Below are positions 50,769 to 60,329 of a stretch of 64,000 nucleotides of DNA, piece by piece. The stretch's first letter is position 1; each line of letters starts with the position of its first letter. The DNA is from Mycolicibacterium mucogenicum DSM 44124. GTDB lineage: Bacteria; Actinomycetota; Actinomycetes; Mycobacteriales; Mycobacteriaceae. The stretch spans positions 1,922,001 to 1,986,000 of the forward strand of contig NZ_CP062008.1 of the NCBI RefSeq assembly GCF_005670685.2, given 5' to 3'. The notes under the pieces are model-generated. The model ran no database searches, was not told the origin of the DNA, and saw nothing but the letters and a program-made list of their open reading frames with translations. Position numbers and translations under genes: made by a program.

Positions 50769-52526
50769 CCGCTCCGCCTGCTGCGCTGCCGCCCGGGCCG
50801 ACCGGGCGGTGGCGGCCCACTCGGCCCACCGTCCGGCCGCGGTGATCGGCAGGCAGTAGCCGGCCTCCGACGCCGTGCCGGAATCGGTGCGCACGATGCG
50901 CACACCGGGCGCGGCCAGCCAGCGCACGATCAGCGCGACCTCCTCGACGGGCGCACCGCCCAGTGGCCGTTCCGACGTCAGGATCACCTGTGCCGCAGCG
51001 GATATCGCGTCGACGACGGGCATCGGGGGGACGCGCCGCGGCGCATTGCCGGCGGCTGCCAACTGGCCGTACCGGACCACGACGAGGTGCCAGCCGCCGG
51101 CGCCGTCGGGCCGGGCCGCCACCAGCTCCGGCAGTGCGGTCAGGGCGCGCAGACGCTGACCACGCCACAGTCCGTCGATGACGGTCGCGGCATGGTCGCG
51201 GAGCCGCGCCGCGGTCTCGAAACGACCCTCGGCAGCCAGGTCGTCGATGTGTTTCAGTGCCGTGCAGAGTGCGGAATCATCAACGCCGGCAATGTTTTCC
51301 GCCGCCCGGTCGGCGAATTCGGCGTAGGCGCCTGCGGTGATGCCGCGCGGCGCCGGACATGGCGACAGTTCCCGCTCCGGACATTGCGGCCCGTGGTGGG
51401 CGGCCCGCGCCAGCCGCGTCGTACAGGTCCGCACGCCCGTGAAGCGGGCCAGCAGCAGCGCCGCGTCGACGGCGTCGGCATGCGCCCGGAACGGGCCGAC
51501 CGCCCGGTCGTGTCGTGGTGCGCGCACCACGCTGAACCGGGGGAAGGCCTCGTCGGTGAGCACCACCCACCACCACTTGTGCGGGGCCTTCGAGCGCCGG
51601 TTGTAGGGCGGCGCGTGCGCGGCGAGGAGCCGCAGTTCGCGCACCCCGGCCTCGAGCTCGTGGGCGCACTCGACGTGGTCGACGCGGATGGCAAGGGACG
51701 CCATCTCTTTCATGCGGGCCCGGGGGTCGGCGCCGGTGAAGTACTGCCGGACCCGGCGGCGCAGATCGACCGCGGTGCCCACGTACAGCACCTCTTCGGA
51801 CGGACCGCGGAACAGGTAGACGCCGGGGGAGCTGGGCAGTGCGTCGGCGAGCTTGCGGTTGCGGCGCTGCGCCCTGGTGACGTCCGGGAGATACCCGCGC
51901 AGCTCGGCCAGCGTGTGCACGCCCTGGTTGCCGATGCGCTCGAGCAGCCCGTGCAGCACGTCGACCGTTGCGCGGGCGTCGTCGAGGGCGCGGTGTGTGG
52001 GTGTGGTGGTGGCGCGGAACAGCCGGGCCAGCTCCGAGAGCCGCACGCTCGGCGCCTCGTCGCGCGTCAGTACGCGGCGGGCCAGCTTGACGGTGCACAG
52101 CACCGGTGGGTTGGGCCAGGGCAGCTGCGCCCGCTCGGCCGCGGCCCGCAGGAAGCCGATGTCGAAGCCCGCGTTGTGGGCGACCAGGACGGCGCCGCGG
52201 CAGAACTCCAGGAAAGCGGGCAGCACGGATTCGATGCGCGGGGCGTCGCAGACCATGGCCGTGGTGATCCCGGTCAGCTGCACGATCTGCGGCGGGATGG
52301 CGCGGCCCGGGTCGATCAGGGTGGCCAGTTCGCCGATGATCTCGCCGCCGCGCACCTTGACCGCGCCGATCTCGGTGATGGCGTCCCAGCCGCCTCCGGT
52401 GTCGTCCGCCCGGGCCCGGCCGCCGGTGGTCTCCAGGTCGACGACCACGAATGTGGTGTCGCGCAGCAACGCCTCATCGAGATCGAAAGCCAACTGGTCG
52501 GTGGCGCTGCCGGAGCCCATGACGTG

Positions 52527-52532
52527 ACAGTA
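52527..52532 (-). promoter_or_regulatory. -10 box TACTGT, leaderless exonuclease gene
   Basis: On the minus strand TACTGT ends 6 bases before the ATG at 52520 and argues against the in-frame ATGs at 52559 and 52568. Confidence 0.5.
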
Positions 52533-52618
52533 GGGGCCGGCACCGACAAGAAATCCCATCGATGTCATTCCGTTATCCGGTTGCTGATCACCCGCACTTT
52601 TTTGTCGGTGGACGTCGC

Positions 52619-52624
52619 TAGCGT
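52619..52624 (+). promoter_or_regulatory. -10 box TAGCGT of the Cys-rich protein gene
   Basis: TAGCGT would start transcription near 52631, about 20 bases before the ATG at 52652, leaving room for its AGGAG site. Confidence 0.35.
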
Positions 52625-52651
52625 GCGCCTCAACCGATGAAGGAGTCAGAG

Positions 52652-52891
52652 ATGAAGTTCGACAACGGGCCGGTCAAGATCGACTGCGACGACTGCGCGG
52701 TGCGCGGTCCCGGCTGCGGTGACTGCGTGGTGAGTGTTTTGCTGGGCGTGCCCGAGACATTGATGGACGACGAGCGCCGCGCGCTGGAGGTGCTCGCCGA
52801 TGCCGGCATGGCGCCGCGGCTGCGGTTGGTTCCCATCGGCAGGCCGAAAGACGACATCGGTCGCGAGTCAAGCGCTACGGGCGTAGCGTGA
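52652..52891 (+). CDS. Small Cys-rich conserved-looking protein, unknown function
   Basis: 79 residues. The N-terminal half has four Cys in [19 protein letters not shown] (CxxC-N6-CxxC), a spacing seen in zinc or iron-binding knuckles; the second half is a predicted helix ([14 protein letters not shown]) and a basic strand [13 protein letters not shown] 52652 follows AGGAG by 6 bases; ATG 52637 precedes the ribosome site and is rejected. No signal or membrane segment. It lies between the nuclease gene and the NlpC/P60 gene. I do not know a named family. Confidence 0.75.
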   Translation: MKFDNGPVKIDCDDCAVRGPGCGDCVVSVLLGVPETLMDDERRALEVLADAGMAPRLRLVPIGRPKDDIGRESSATGVA

Positions 52892-52939
52892 CGACCCTCA
52901 CATTGTGATGCTGGTTAACGGGATCGGGGGGCGGGCTGA

Positions 52940-52945
52940 TAGATT
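52940..52945 (+). promoter_or_regulatory. -10 box TAGATT of the NlpC/P60 gene
   Basis: TAGATT fits TANNNT and would give a leader of about 90 bases before the TTG at 53045. No clear -35. Confidence 0.35.
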
Positions 52946-53044
52946 GGCCATTCCCGTTGGACAACGCCGATGCCGTTTCGTAACCTATTCGAGACCTCAC
53001 TGAGTTCGAAGCGGCTCGAACCCGCAGTTGAAGGACGCGAAATC

Positions 53045-54211
53045 TTGAGTCTCCACCGCACACACCGCACCATATGCAGTCTTAAACGACCAGTAGCCGG
53101 TGCGATCGCGGGGCTCACCATACTTGGTAGTGCGTTTGCGGGCAACGTCATGGCCGATCCGGCCGACGATGCCGTAGCAAAGCTGAACGAGCTCTCGCGC
53201 CAGGCGGAACAGACCACCGAGGCCATGCACGCCGCGCAGCTCGATCTGGACAAGAAGCTGGCTGCCGCGAAGGCCGCCGACTCCAAGCACGAGGCCGCCG
53301 CTGCCGCCGCGGAAGTCGCCAAGAACGACCTGGCTACCTATCAGGACTCGGTCGACAAGATTGCTGCAGCGCAGTACATGGGCGGCCGTACCGACGGCAT
53401 CGACGCCATCCTTACCGCCGATTCCCCGCAGGGCCTGATCGACCAGCTCTCGGTCCAGCGTGTGATGGCCGGTGAGATGGCCGCGCAGATGGCCAACTTC
53501 CACAGCGCCTCCGACTCCGCCACGAAGGCCGAGGCCGACTCGGCCAAGTCGGCATCCGAAGCCAAGACCGCGGCCGAGCAGGCCGCCGCCGTTCGTGCCG
53601 ATCTGCAGTCCAAGCAAAGCAAGCTGCAGGTGCAGATCGCCATCGTCAAGTCCCGTTACACCGCGCTGACGCCGAGCCAGCGGCAGGCGCTGGCGGCACT
53701 CCCGCCGGCTCCGGCTGCCGCGCCGCCCGCCCCCGCCCCCGACGGTCTCCCGCAGAACCCCGACGCGGTTCCGCCGGCCCCCGGCCAGGACCCGTCCATC
53801 AACGCGGCCGGCCCGAACCCGCCTGTCGAGGGGCTGCCCGCACCGTCGGACAACGGTGGCGGCACCGCTGCCGGCGCCATCGCGGTGCAGGCCGCCTTGA
53901 CCCGCATCGGCGACCCGTATGTCTGGGGTGCCGCCGGTCCCGGCCAGTTCGACTGCTCGGGCCTGGTGATGTGGGCGTTCCAGCAGGCCGGCATCTCGCT
54001 GCCGCACTCGAGCTACGCGCAGGCCGCCGGTGGCCAAGCGGTGTCGCGCGACCAGATGCAGCCCGGTGACGTCGTGAGCTACTACTCCGACGCCTCGCAC
54101 GTGGGCATCTACATCGGCGACGGCATGATGGTCCACGCATCGACGTTCGGTGTGCCCGTGCGGGTGGCGCCGGTCGACAACGCGCCGATCTACAACGTGC
54201 GTCGCTACTGA
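53045..54211 (+). CDS. ripC: NlpC/P60 peptidoglycan endopeptidase (RipC-like, Rv2190c)
   Basis: Secreted hydrolase cutting peptidoglycan stem peptides. 388 residues from TTG 53045. Signal peptide ending VMA-DP (residue about 36), a coiled-coil N-domain (40-200, starting ADDAVAKLNELSRQAEQT), a Pro/Ala-rich linker (about 215-275) and the NlpC/P60 domain with Cys304 (DCSGLVMWAF), His352 (SHVGIYIG) and His364. The TTG is chosen because AAGGA lies 10 bases before it, the signal begins right after, and upstream residues in frame are not signal-like. In M. tuberculosis RipC is activated by FtsEX. The next gene overlaps its stop. Confidence 0.9.
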   Translation: MSLHRTHRTICSLKRPVAGAIAGLTILGSAFAGNVMADPADDAVAKLNELSRQAEQTTEAMHAAQLDLDKKLAAAKAADSKHEAAAAAAEVAKNDLATYQDSVDKIAAAQYMGGRTDGIDAILTADSPQGLIDQLSVQRVMAGEMAAQMANFHSASDSATKAEADSAKSASEAKTAAEQAAAVRADLQSKQSKLQVQIAIVKSRYTALTPSQRQALAALPPAPAAAPPAPAPDGLPQNPDAVPPAPGQDPSINAAGPNPPVEGLPAPSDNGGGTAAGAIAVQAALTRIGDPYVWGAAGPGQFDCSGLVMWAFQQAGISLPHSSYAQAAGGQAVSRDQMQPGDVVSYYSDASHVGIYIGDGMMVHASTFGVPVRVAPVDNAPIYNVRRY

Positions 54212-55011
54212 GCCTCTCCCGACGGGCCGTCCTCGGCCTTCTCGCCGCGGAAGCGGCTGCCGCGGCCGTCGTACTGAACCGGGGTCCCGAGAACGATGCC
54301 GCCCCGTTGCGGGCCACGGCACCGCCGCTCGCCGCACCGACGGCGCCGACCGACATCCGGCTGGCCGACGGCCGGACCGCTGAACTCCTGGTCCTCGACC
54401 CCGGCTCGACGCTGCCGGGACGCATCACCGCGGAACTCGACGGCGCGGTCGCCGCGGTCACCGCATTCTGGGGCGACGACTGGCGTCGTCAGATCACCAT
54501 CGTGACCACCGGCACCGACGAGGAGTTCCGGGCGCTGGCCGGCGGGAAGGAAGAGTTCGCCGCGGCCACCACCGTCGACCGCATCGTATTCGCGCCCGGC
54601 GCCGCCGCGATGGGTCCCGGCGCACTGCGAATCGTGTTGCGCCACGAGCTTTTCCACTACGCCTCCCGGCCCGTGACGGCGGCCGACGCGCCGTGGTGCC
54701 TCACCGAGGGCGTCGCCGACTACGTCAGCCGCCCGCGCACCCCGCGGCCGGCGCCGGCCGCCATGGCGGTGCTGCCCACCAACGCCGACTTCCAGGTCAC
54801 CGGGCCGGCGCTGTCGCTGGCGTATGACCGCGCCTGGTGGTTCGCCCGGTTCGTGGGCGCGCAGTTCGGCGATCCGGTCCTGCGCCGGCTGTACCTGGCG
54901 GCGTGCGGCGCCGGACATCCCGACCTCGACACCGCGCTGACCGCCACCCTCGGCGCGGATCGCGACGCGTTGACCGCTGCGTGGCAGCGGTGGCTCGCGG
55001 CCGGCGGCTGA
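54208..55011 (+). CDS. Secreted HExxH metallopeptidase-like protein with CTG start (Rv2189c-like)
   Basis: 267 residues if started at CTG 54208, which overlaps the upstream TGA as CTGA. No ATG, GTG or TTG lies in frame before 54307, yet the frame upstream encodes a clear export signal: SLSRRAVLGLLAAEAAAA, with a twin-arginine SRRAVLG motif. Starting at TTG 54307 would remove it. The mature part has HELFHYAS (HExxH) followed by EGVADYVS, the gluzincin arrangement for zinc binding, and a C-terminal helical region DRAWWFARFVG. Probably exported by Tat and translationally coupled to ripC. Peptidase activity is inferred from the motif only. Confidence 0.7.
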   Translation: MSLSRRAVLGLLAAEAAAAAVVLNRGPENDAAPLRATAPPLAAPTAPTDIRLADGRTAELLVLDPGSTLPGRITAELDGAVAAVTAFWGDDWRRQITIVTTGTDEEFRALAGGKEEFAAATTVDRIVFAPGAAAMGPGALRIVLRHELFHYASRPVTAADAPWCLTEGVADYVSRPRTPRPAPAAMAVLPTNADFQVTGPALSLAYDRAWWFARFVGAQFGDPVLRRLYLAACGAGHPDLDTALTATLGADRDALTAAWQRWLAAGG

Positions 55012-55016
55012 CGCGA

Positions 55017-55022
55017 TAGCCT
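55017..55022 (+). promoter_or_regulatory. -10 box TAGCCT, leaderless pimB'
   Basis: TAGCCT ends 7 bases before the ATG at 55030, inside the gap after the HExxH gene. Confidence 0.5.
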
Positions 55023-55029
55023 GACCGCG

Positions 55030-56166
55030 ATGTCTCGGGTGCTGCTGTTGACCAACGATTTTCCGCCTCGCCGCGGTGGCATCCAGTCGTATCTGGAGAA
55101 TCTGGTGGGCGAGCTGCTCGTCCGCGGGTCGCACGAGCTGACGGTCTACGCCCCGAAATGGAAGGGCGCCCCGGAATACGACAAGGCCGCCGGGGCCGCC
55201 GGGTACGAGGTGGTCCGCCACCCGACGACGTTGATGGTGCCCGAACCGACCGTCGCGCTGCGGATGCGCCGCCTCATCGCCGAGCACGACATCGACACCG
55301 TGTGGTTCGGCGCCGCCGCGCCGCTGGCGCTGCTGGCCCCGCTGGCCCGCGATGCCGGGGCGACCCGCGTGGTCGCCAGCACGCACGGGCACGAGGTGGG
55401 TTGGTCGATGCTGCCCGTCGCGCGAAACGCGTTGCGGCACATCGGAAACAACACCGACGTGGTGACCTTCGTCAGTCACTACACCCGTAACCGGTTCGCC
55501 GCGGCGTTCGGGCCGGACGCCGCGCTGGAATACCTGTCGCCGGGAGTCGACGTCGACCGCTTCGTCCCCGACGAGGTGGCCCGGGCCGAGTTGCGCGCCC
55601 GGTACGGGCTGGGGCAGCGGCCCGTGATCGTCTGCCTGTCACGACTGGTGCCACGCAAGGGACAGGACATGCTGATCCGGGCGCTGCCCGTCATCCGGCA
55701 ACGGATCGACGGTGCCGCGCTGGTGATCGTCGGCAACGGGCCGTACCGCGACGATCTGCAGAAGCTGGCACGGCGCTACGACGTCACCGACCACGTGGTG
55801 TTCACCGGAGGGGTGCCCGGCGATGAGTTGCCGGCCCACCATGCCATGGCCGACGTCTTCGCCATGCCATGCCGGACCCGGGGCAACGGGCTCGATGTCG
55901 AAGGCCTGGGGATCGTCTTCCTCGAGGCCTCGGCGTGCGGCGTGCCGGTGGTCGCCGGTGACTCTGGCGGCGCACCGGAAACCGTCGTGGAAGGCAAGAC
56001 CGGCCATGTGGTCGACGGTCGCGACGTCGAAGACATCGCCGCCGCCATCATCGACGTCCTGGCCAACCCCGACCTGGCTGCTGCGATGGGCGCCGCCGGC
56101 CGTCAGTTCGTCGTCGACAACTGGCAGTGGAAGCTCAAGGGCGAGCGGCTTTCGGAGCTGCTCTAG
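55030..56166 (+). CDS. pimB: GDP-mannose-dependent phosphatidylinositol monomannoside alpha-1,6-mannosyltransferase
   Basis: PimB' (Rv2188c equivalent): adds the second mannose to PIM1 on the cytoplasmic face, the root of PIMs, LM and LAM. 378 residues, GT4 fold. N-terminal LTNDFPPRRGGIQSYLENLV binds donor/acceptor, STHGHEVGWS carries the catalytic His, RLVPRKGQD holds the phosphate-binding Arg and Lys, and the EX7E motif is in DVEGLGIVFLEASACGVPVV. Start fixed by the -10 box. Convergent with fadD15. Confidence 0.94.
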   Translation: MSRVLLLTNDFPPRRGGIQSYLENLVGELLVRGSHELTVYAPKWKGAPEYDKAAGAAGYEVVRHPTTLMVPEPTVALRMRRLIAEHDIDTVWFGAAAPLALLAPLARDAGATRVVASTHGHEVGWSMLPVARNALRHIGNNTDVVTFVSHYTRNRFAAAFGPDAALEYLSPGVDVDRFVPDEVARAELRARYGLGQRPVIVCLSRLVPRKGQDMLIRALPVIRQRIDGAALVIVGNGPYRDDLQKLARRYDVTDHVVFTGGVPGDELPAHHAMADVFAMPCRTRGNGLDVEGLGIVFLEASACGVPVVAGDSGGAPETVVEGKTGHVVDGRDVEDIAAAIIDVLANPDLAAAMGAAGRQFVVDNWQWKLKGERLSELL

Positions 56167-56178
56167 TTCTCTGCCGAA

Positions 56179-56228
56179 CAGACGCAAAACTGTCGTTTTC
56201 GCTTGGTAAAACGACAGTTTTACGTCTG
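56179..56228. terminator. 21-bp hairpin between pimB' and fadD15
   Basis: Arms 56179-56199 and 56208-56228 pair with a single irregular position that becomes G-U on the minus strand. The left arm CAGACGCAAAACTG repeats the motif seen at 18025 and 18585. Confidence 0.75.
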
Positions 56229-56243
56229 CTCGCGAGGAATCGT

Positions 56244-58031
56244 CTAGCTGTAGAGCGCCGCGATCTCGGCCGCGAACTTCTCGGCGACGACCTTGCGCTT
56301 GACCTTCAGCGTCGGCGTCAGCTCGCCGGTGTCCTCGGTGAAGTCGACCGGCAGGATCCGGAACTTCCGGATGGCCTCGGCCTTGGACACCGTCTGGTTG
56401 GCGTCGTCGACGGCCTTCTGGATCTCGGCGACAAGCGCGGCGTCTTCGGCCAGGTCGCCCACCGACGCGCCGGCGTCCTTGCCGTTGCGCTGCTTCCAGC
56501 CCTCGAACGCCTCGGGATCGATGGTGACGAGCGCGGCGATGAACGGCTCCTGGTCACCCACGCACATGGCCTGGCTGATCAGCGGGTGTGCCCGCATGAC
56601 GTCTTCCAGCGGGGCCGGGGCGACGTTCTTGCCGCCCGCGGTCACGATGATCTCCTTCTTGCGCCCGACGATCGAGAGGTAGCCGTCGTCGTCGATGGCG
56701 CCGAGGTCACCGGTGTGGAACCACTCGTCGGTGAAGGCCTCGTCGGTGGCGGTCGGGTTGCCCCAGTAGCCGCCGAACACCACACCGCCGGACAGCAGCA
56801 GTTCGCCGTCCTCGGCGATGCGCATGCTGTTGCCGGGCACCAGCTTTCCGACGGTGCCGACCTTCAGCTCGCCGATCCGGTTCACGGTGATGGCGGCGCT
56901 GGTCTCGGTCAGGCCGTAGCCCTCGTAGATGGTGACGCCGACGCCGCGGTAGAAGTGGCCGAGCCGCGCGCCCAGCGGGGCGCCGCCGGAGATGGCGCCG
57001 ACGCAGTTGCCACCGAGGGCGGCCTTGAGCTTGCCGTAGACCAGCTTGTCGAACACCGTGTGCTTGAGGTTGAGCAGCAGGCCGGCACCGCCGGTGTCCT
57101 GCGCCTTGCTCCACTCGATGGCGGTGTCCGCGGCGATCTGGAAGATCTTGCCCTTGCCGTCGTTGCGGGCGTTCTGCTCAGCGGTGTTGTAGACCTTCTC
57201 GAACACGCGTGGCACCGACACCACCAGCGTCGGCTTGAACACCCCGAGGATCGGCACCAGGTTCTTGATGTCGCTGGTGAAGCCGAGGGTCACCTGGTTG
57301 CTGAAGCCGGCCACCGCGACCGCGCGGGCCAGCACGTGCGCCAGCGGCAGGAACACCAGCAGCTTCTGGCCCTTGGCCAGCAGGTCGGGGAAGCAGGCCT
57401 TGACTCCGCGCAGCTCCGACAGCAGGTTGGCGTGGGTCAGCTGGCAGCCCTTGGGGCGGCCGGTGGTGCCGGAGGTGTAGATCAGGGTGGCCGGGTCGCT
57501 CGACTTGATGGCGGCCAGGCGAGCGTCCAGTTCGGCGCGGTCGACGCCGGCGCCGGCGTCGGCCAGCTGATCGAGGGCGCCGCCGTCGATGACCAGCACC
57601 TCACCGAGCGCGGGCACCTCGGACCGGATTGACTCGATCTTGGCGGCGTGGGAGTCGGCCTCGGCGAACGCCAGGACGGCGCCGGAGTCGGCCAGCACGT
57701 GCCGGATCTGATCGGCGGCGGAGGTCTCGTAGATGGGCACCGTCACCGCGCCGATCGACAGGATCGCGAAGTCGATGATCGGCCACTCGTAGCGGGTCGC
57801 CGACAGCAGCACCACGCGGTCACCGGGCTTGACGCCCTTGGCGATCAGGCCGAGGGCGGTGGCCCGGACCTGGGCGGCAACGTCGGCGCTGGTGACGTCG
57901 GTCCAGGTGTCTCCGACCAGGCGCTGGATGGCTACGTGTTTGGGGTCATCGCGCTCGAGGGAGTACACCGGGGCGACGACGTTGTCGTATTCGCCGATGG
58001 TGAACGATGCGGGAACGCTGAACTCACGCAC
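56244..58031 (-). CDS. fadD15: Long-chain fatty acid-CoA ligase
   Basis: Activates fatty acids to acyl-CoA via acyl-AMP. 595 residues, close to Rv2187 (600). AMP-binding signature [13 protein letters not shown] near residue 185, [13 protein letters not shown] near 365, [32 protein letters not shown] near 445 (cited in part: [14 protein letters not shown]), and C-terminal [21 protein letters not shown] with the catalytic Lys region. GTG start at 58031 with GAAAGGCC upstream. Chain-length preference is not readable. Confidence 0.95.
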   Translation of the reverse strand: MREFSVPASFTIGEYDNVVAPVYSLERDDPKHVAIQRLVGDTWTDVTSADVAAQVRATALGLIAKGVKPGDRVVLLSATRYEWPIIDFAILSIGAVTVPIYETSAADQIRHVLADSGAVLAFAEADSHAAKIESIRSEVPALGEVLVIDGGALDQLADAGAGVDRAELDARLAAIKSSDPATLIYTSGTTGRPKGCQLTHANLLSELRGVKACFPDLLAKGQKLLVFLPLAHVLARAVAVAGFSNQVTLGFTSDIKNLVPILGVFKPTLVVSVPRVFEKVYNTAEQNARNDGKGKIFQIAADTAIEWSKAQDTGGAGLLLNLKHTVFDKLVYGKLKAALGGNCVGAISGGAPLGARLGHFYRGVGVTIYEGYGLTETSAAITVNRIGELKVGTVGKLVPGNSMRIAEDGELLLSGGVVFGGYWGNPTATDEAFTDEWFHTGDLGAIDDDGYLSIVGRKKEIIVTAGGKNVAPAPLEDVMRAHPLISQAMCVGDQEPFIAALVTIDPEAFEGWKQRNGKDAGASVGDLAEDAALVAEIQKAVDDANQTVSKAEAIRKFRILPVDFTEDTGELTPTLKVKRKVVAEKFAAEIAALYS

Positions 58032-58135
58032 GGTGTGGCCTTTCGGGTCAGAGCAAAGCAGTACTGGCAGCAGTGCCGTGACAGCAATGCCGTGCTCAGC
58101 GTAGTCGGGTGCTTCATCACACTGTGGAGGCGTAT

Positions 58136-58540
58136 GTGAAGCTGGTCCTGATGAACAGCATCCAGATCGCCGACGAGACCTTCGTGTGTGCCGACCCCGC
58201 CGCCGTCGGTGCCGCCGTGGCGAACCAGAGCAGCTGGCGGCGCTGGTGGCCGGACCTCAAGCTGACGGTCGTCGAAGACCGCGGTCCGGCGGGGCAGCGG
58301 TGGACCGTCACCGGTGCACTGACCGGGACCATGGAGGTCTGGCTGGAGACCGTCATGGACGGCGTCGTGCTGCATTATTTCCTGCACGCCGAGCCGACGG
58401 GCGTGTCCGGTGCCGCGCTGGCCGAGCTGAACCTGGCGGACCTCAACCACCGTCGCCGGGTGGCCGGCAAGAACATGGCTTTCGAGATCAAGACCGATCT
58501 CGAGCGGACGCGCCCGGTGGGCGTGTCCCGGTTGGCCTGA
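58136..58540 (+). CDS. SRPBCC-like protein (Rv2186c-like)
   Basis: 134 residues, START-like fold suggested by [31 protein letters not shown], a mid-strand [16 protein letters not shown] and a C-terminal helix [17 protein letters not shown] 58136 has GGAGG 5 bases upstream and is preferred to ATG 58151. It heads a same-strand run of five genes. No catalytic residues recognised; likely a hydrophobic-ligand binding protein. The Rv2186c match is by position and size. Confidence 0.78.
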   Translation: MKLVLMNSIQIADETFVCADPAAVGAAVANQSSWRRWWPDLKLTVVEDRGPAGQRWTVTGALTGTMEVWLETVMDGVVLHYFLHAEPTGVSGAALAELNLADLNHRRRVAGKNMAFEIKTDLERTRPVGVSRLA

Positions 58541-58645
58541 GGCCCGGTATCGCCCGGCCAGGGCCGGGCGCTGGCGGTACATTGAGAACTCGGCAGACGG
58601 GCGTCTGACGCCCGCGCCGGCATCGTCAACTCGGGAAGTGGACAC

Positions 58646-59083
58646 GTGGCTGACAAGACTGCGCAGACCATCTACATCGACGCCGACCCGGCGACCGTGA
58701 TGGACGTCATCGCCGACATCGGCTCATATCCCGACTGGGTCGCCGAGTACCCGGAGACCGAGGTCCTGGACGTCTACGCCGACGGTTACCCGAAGACCGC
58801 GCGGATGGTCCTCGACGCCACGGTGCTCAAGGACACCATGGTGTTCACGTACCAGTGGCCCGCCGACCGCAAGTCGGTGAGCTGGTCCCTGGTGTCCAGC
58901 ACCCTGCTGAAGGCGCTCGAAGGCACATACCGCTTGTCGCCCAAGGGTTCTGGCACCGAGGTGACGTACGAACTGTCGGTCGATCTGATGATTCCGATGA
59001 TCGGATTGCTCAAACGCAAGGCAGAGCGCCGGCTGACCGACACGGCGCTCAAGGACCTCAAGAAGCGAGTCGAGTCTGAGTGA
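58646..59083 (+). CDS. SRPBCC / polyketide cyclase-like protein (Rv2185c, TB16.3-like)
   Basis: 145 residues. Strongly like what I recall of TB16.3: MADKTAQTIYIDADPATVMD, YPKTARMVLDATVLKDT, SLSPKGSGTEVTYELSVDL-type run (here YRLSPKGSGTEVTYELSVDL) and IGLLKRKAERRLTDTALKDLKKRVE. START-like lipid/ligand-binding fold; physiological ligand unknown. GTG start at 58646. The 3' end overlaps the next gene by 8 bases if that gene starts at CTG 59076. Confidence 0.88.
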   Translation: MADKTAQTIYIDADPATVMDVIADIGSYPDWVAEYPETEVLDVYADGYPKTARMVLDATVLKDTMVFTYQWPADRKSVSWSLVSSTLLKALEGTYRLSPKGSGTEVTYELSVDLMIPMIGLLKRKAERRLTDTALKDLKKRVESE

Positions 59084-60329
59084 CACGGACCCTGCTGGGC
59101 GTGCCAGGATCAGTCTGTTCGTCGGTAAGGGTGGAGTAGGCAAATCGACGGTGGCCACGGCCACCGCGGTGCGTGATGCCCGGGCCGGGCAGCGGGTCCT
59201 CATCGTGTCGACGGATCAGGCCCACTCCACCGGTGACGTGCTCGGGGCGGACGTCCCGCCGACCGGGCTGCGGACGCCCACGCAGGTCCCCGTCGACGAC
59301 GGCGCCGGCGTCGTGCTCGATGCCCTGGCGCTCGACACCCTGGCGCTGCTGGAGGCGCGGTGGCGTGAGGTGGCTGCGGTGCTGGTCGCCCGGTTCCCGG
59401 ACTCCGATGTGGGAGACGTTGCACCCGAGGAACTTTCGGCGTTGCCCGGGATCCAGGAGGTGCTGGGTCTGCACGAGGTCGCCGAGCTGGCGGCGTCGGG
59501 CAACTGGGACCACGTGATCGTCGACTGCGCCTCGACCGCCGATGCGATGCGGATGCTGACGCTGCCCGCCGCGTTCGCCCTGTATCTGGAGAAGGCCTGG
59601 CCGCGGCACCGGCGCCTGTCGGTCGGCCTGGCCGATGCGAAGACGGCCGCCATGGTCACCCTCGTCGAGCGCCTCGCCGCCGCCACCGAGGCGCTGGGGG
59701 AGTTGCTCGACCAGCCGGACGTCACCGCGCACCTGGTGCTCACCCCGGAACGGGTGGTGGTGGCCGAAGCGGTGCGGACGCTGGCGTCGCTCACCTTGAT
59801 GGGCGTGCACGTGTCGGAGCTGATCGTGAATCAGGTTCTGGTCCAAGACGATTCGTACGAGTACGTGAACCTGCCCGCGCACCCCGCCTTCGACTGGTAC
59901 GCCGAGCGCATCGCCGAGCAGCGCAGCATGCTCAGCGACCTGGATGCCGCCGTCGGCGACGTACGTCTGGTGCTGGTGCCGCACCTGGCCGGCGAGCCCA
60001 TCGGGCCGAAGGCGCTGGGGGAGCTGCTGGATGCGTCACGGCTGCGGCACGGCGCCCCGCCGCCCGCGCCCCCGCGCCCCATCGTCGACCGCGAATCGGG
60101 CTCAGGATTGGATGCCGTCTACCGGCTGCGGATAGAATTGCCGCAAATCGACCCGGGGTCTCTGACGCTGGGCCGCGTCGACGACGACCTGATCATCGGC
60201 TCGGGTGGCACTAGGCGCCGGGTCCCGTTGGCATCAGTCCTGCGCCGGTGCATCGTGATCGGCGCGTCGTTGCGCGGCTGTGAACTGACCGTCCGTTTTC
60301 GCCCTGACCCGGAGGTGTGGCCCAAGTGA
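59076..60329 (+). CDS. ArsA/GET3-like ATPase with CTG start (Rv2184c-like)
   Basis: 417 residues from CTG 59076. The deviant Walker A motif VGKGGVGKST spans 59121-59150, so the start must be upstream of GTG 59151, the first standard start codon in frame. Back to the in-frame stop at 59034 there is no ATG, GTG or TTG. CTG 59076 gives SDTDPAGRARISLFVGKGG, a natural N-terminus, and overlaps the previous stop. Other segments: VLIVSTDQAHSTGDVLG (switch region) and DHVIVDCASTADAM (Walker B). It resembles anion-pump/tail-anchor ATPases; partner unknown. A C-terminal small beta domain (about 350-417) resembles HSP20-like domains fused to such ATPases. Confidence 0.78.
   Translation: MSDTDPAGRARISLFVGKGGVGKSTVATATAVRDARAGQRVLIVSTDQAHSTGDVLGADVPPTGLRTPTQVPVDDGAGVVLDALALDTLALLEARWREVAAVLVARFPDSDVGDVAPEELSALPGIQEVLGLHEVAELAASGNWDHVIVDCASTADAMRMLTLPAAFALYLEKAWPRHRRLSVGLADAKTAAMVTLVERLAAATEALGELLDQPDVTAHLVLTPERVVVAEAVRTLASLTLMGVHVSELIVNQVLVQDDSYEYVNLPAHPAFDWYAERIAEQRSMLSDLDAAVGDVRLVLVPHLAGEPIGPKALGELLDASRLRHGAPPPAPPRPIVDRESGSGLDAVYRLRIELPQIDPGSLTLGRVDDDLIIGSGGTRRRVPLASVLRRCIVIGASLRGCELTVRFRPDPEVWPK

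Noticed and set aside
52892..53044. c-di-AMP (ydaO-type) riboswitch before the NlpC/P60 gene
   Set aside because: Such switches precede some actinobacterial wall hydrolases, but I could not match the conserved core in this leader.
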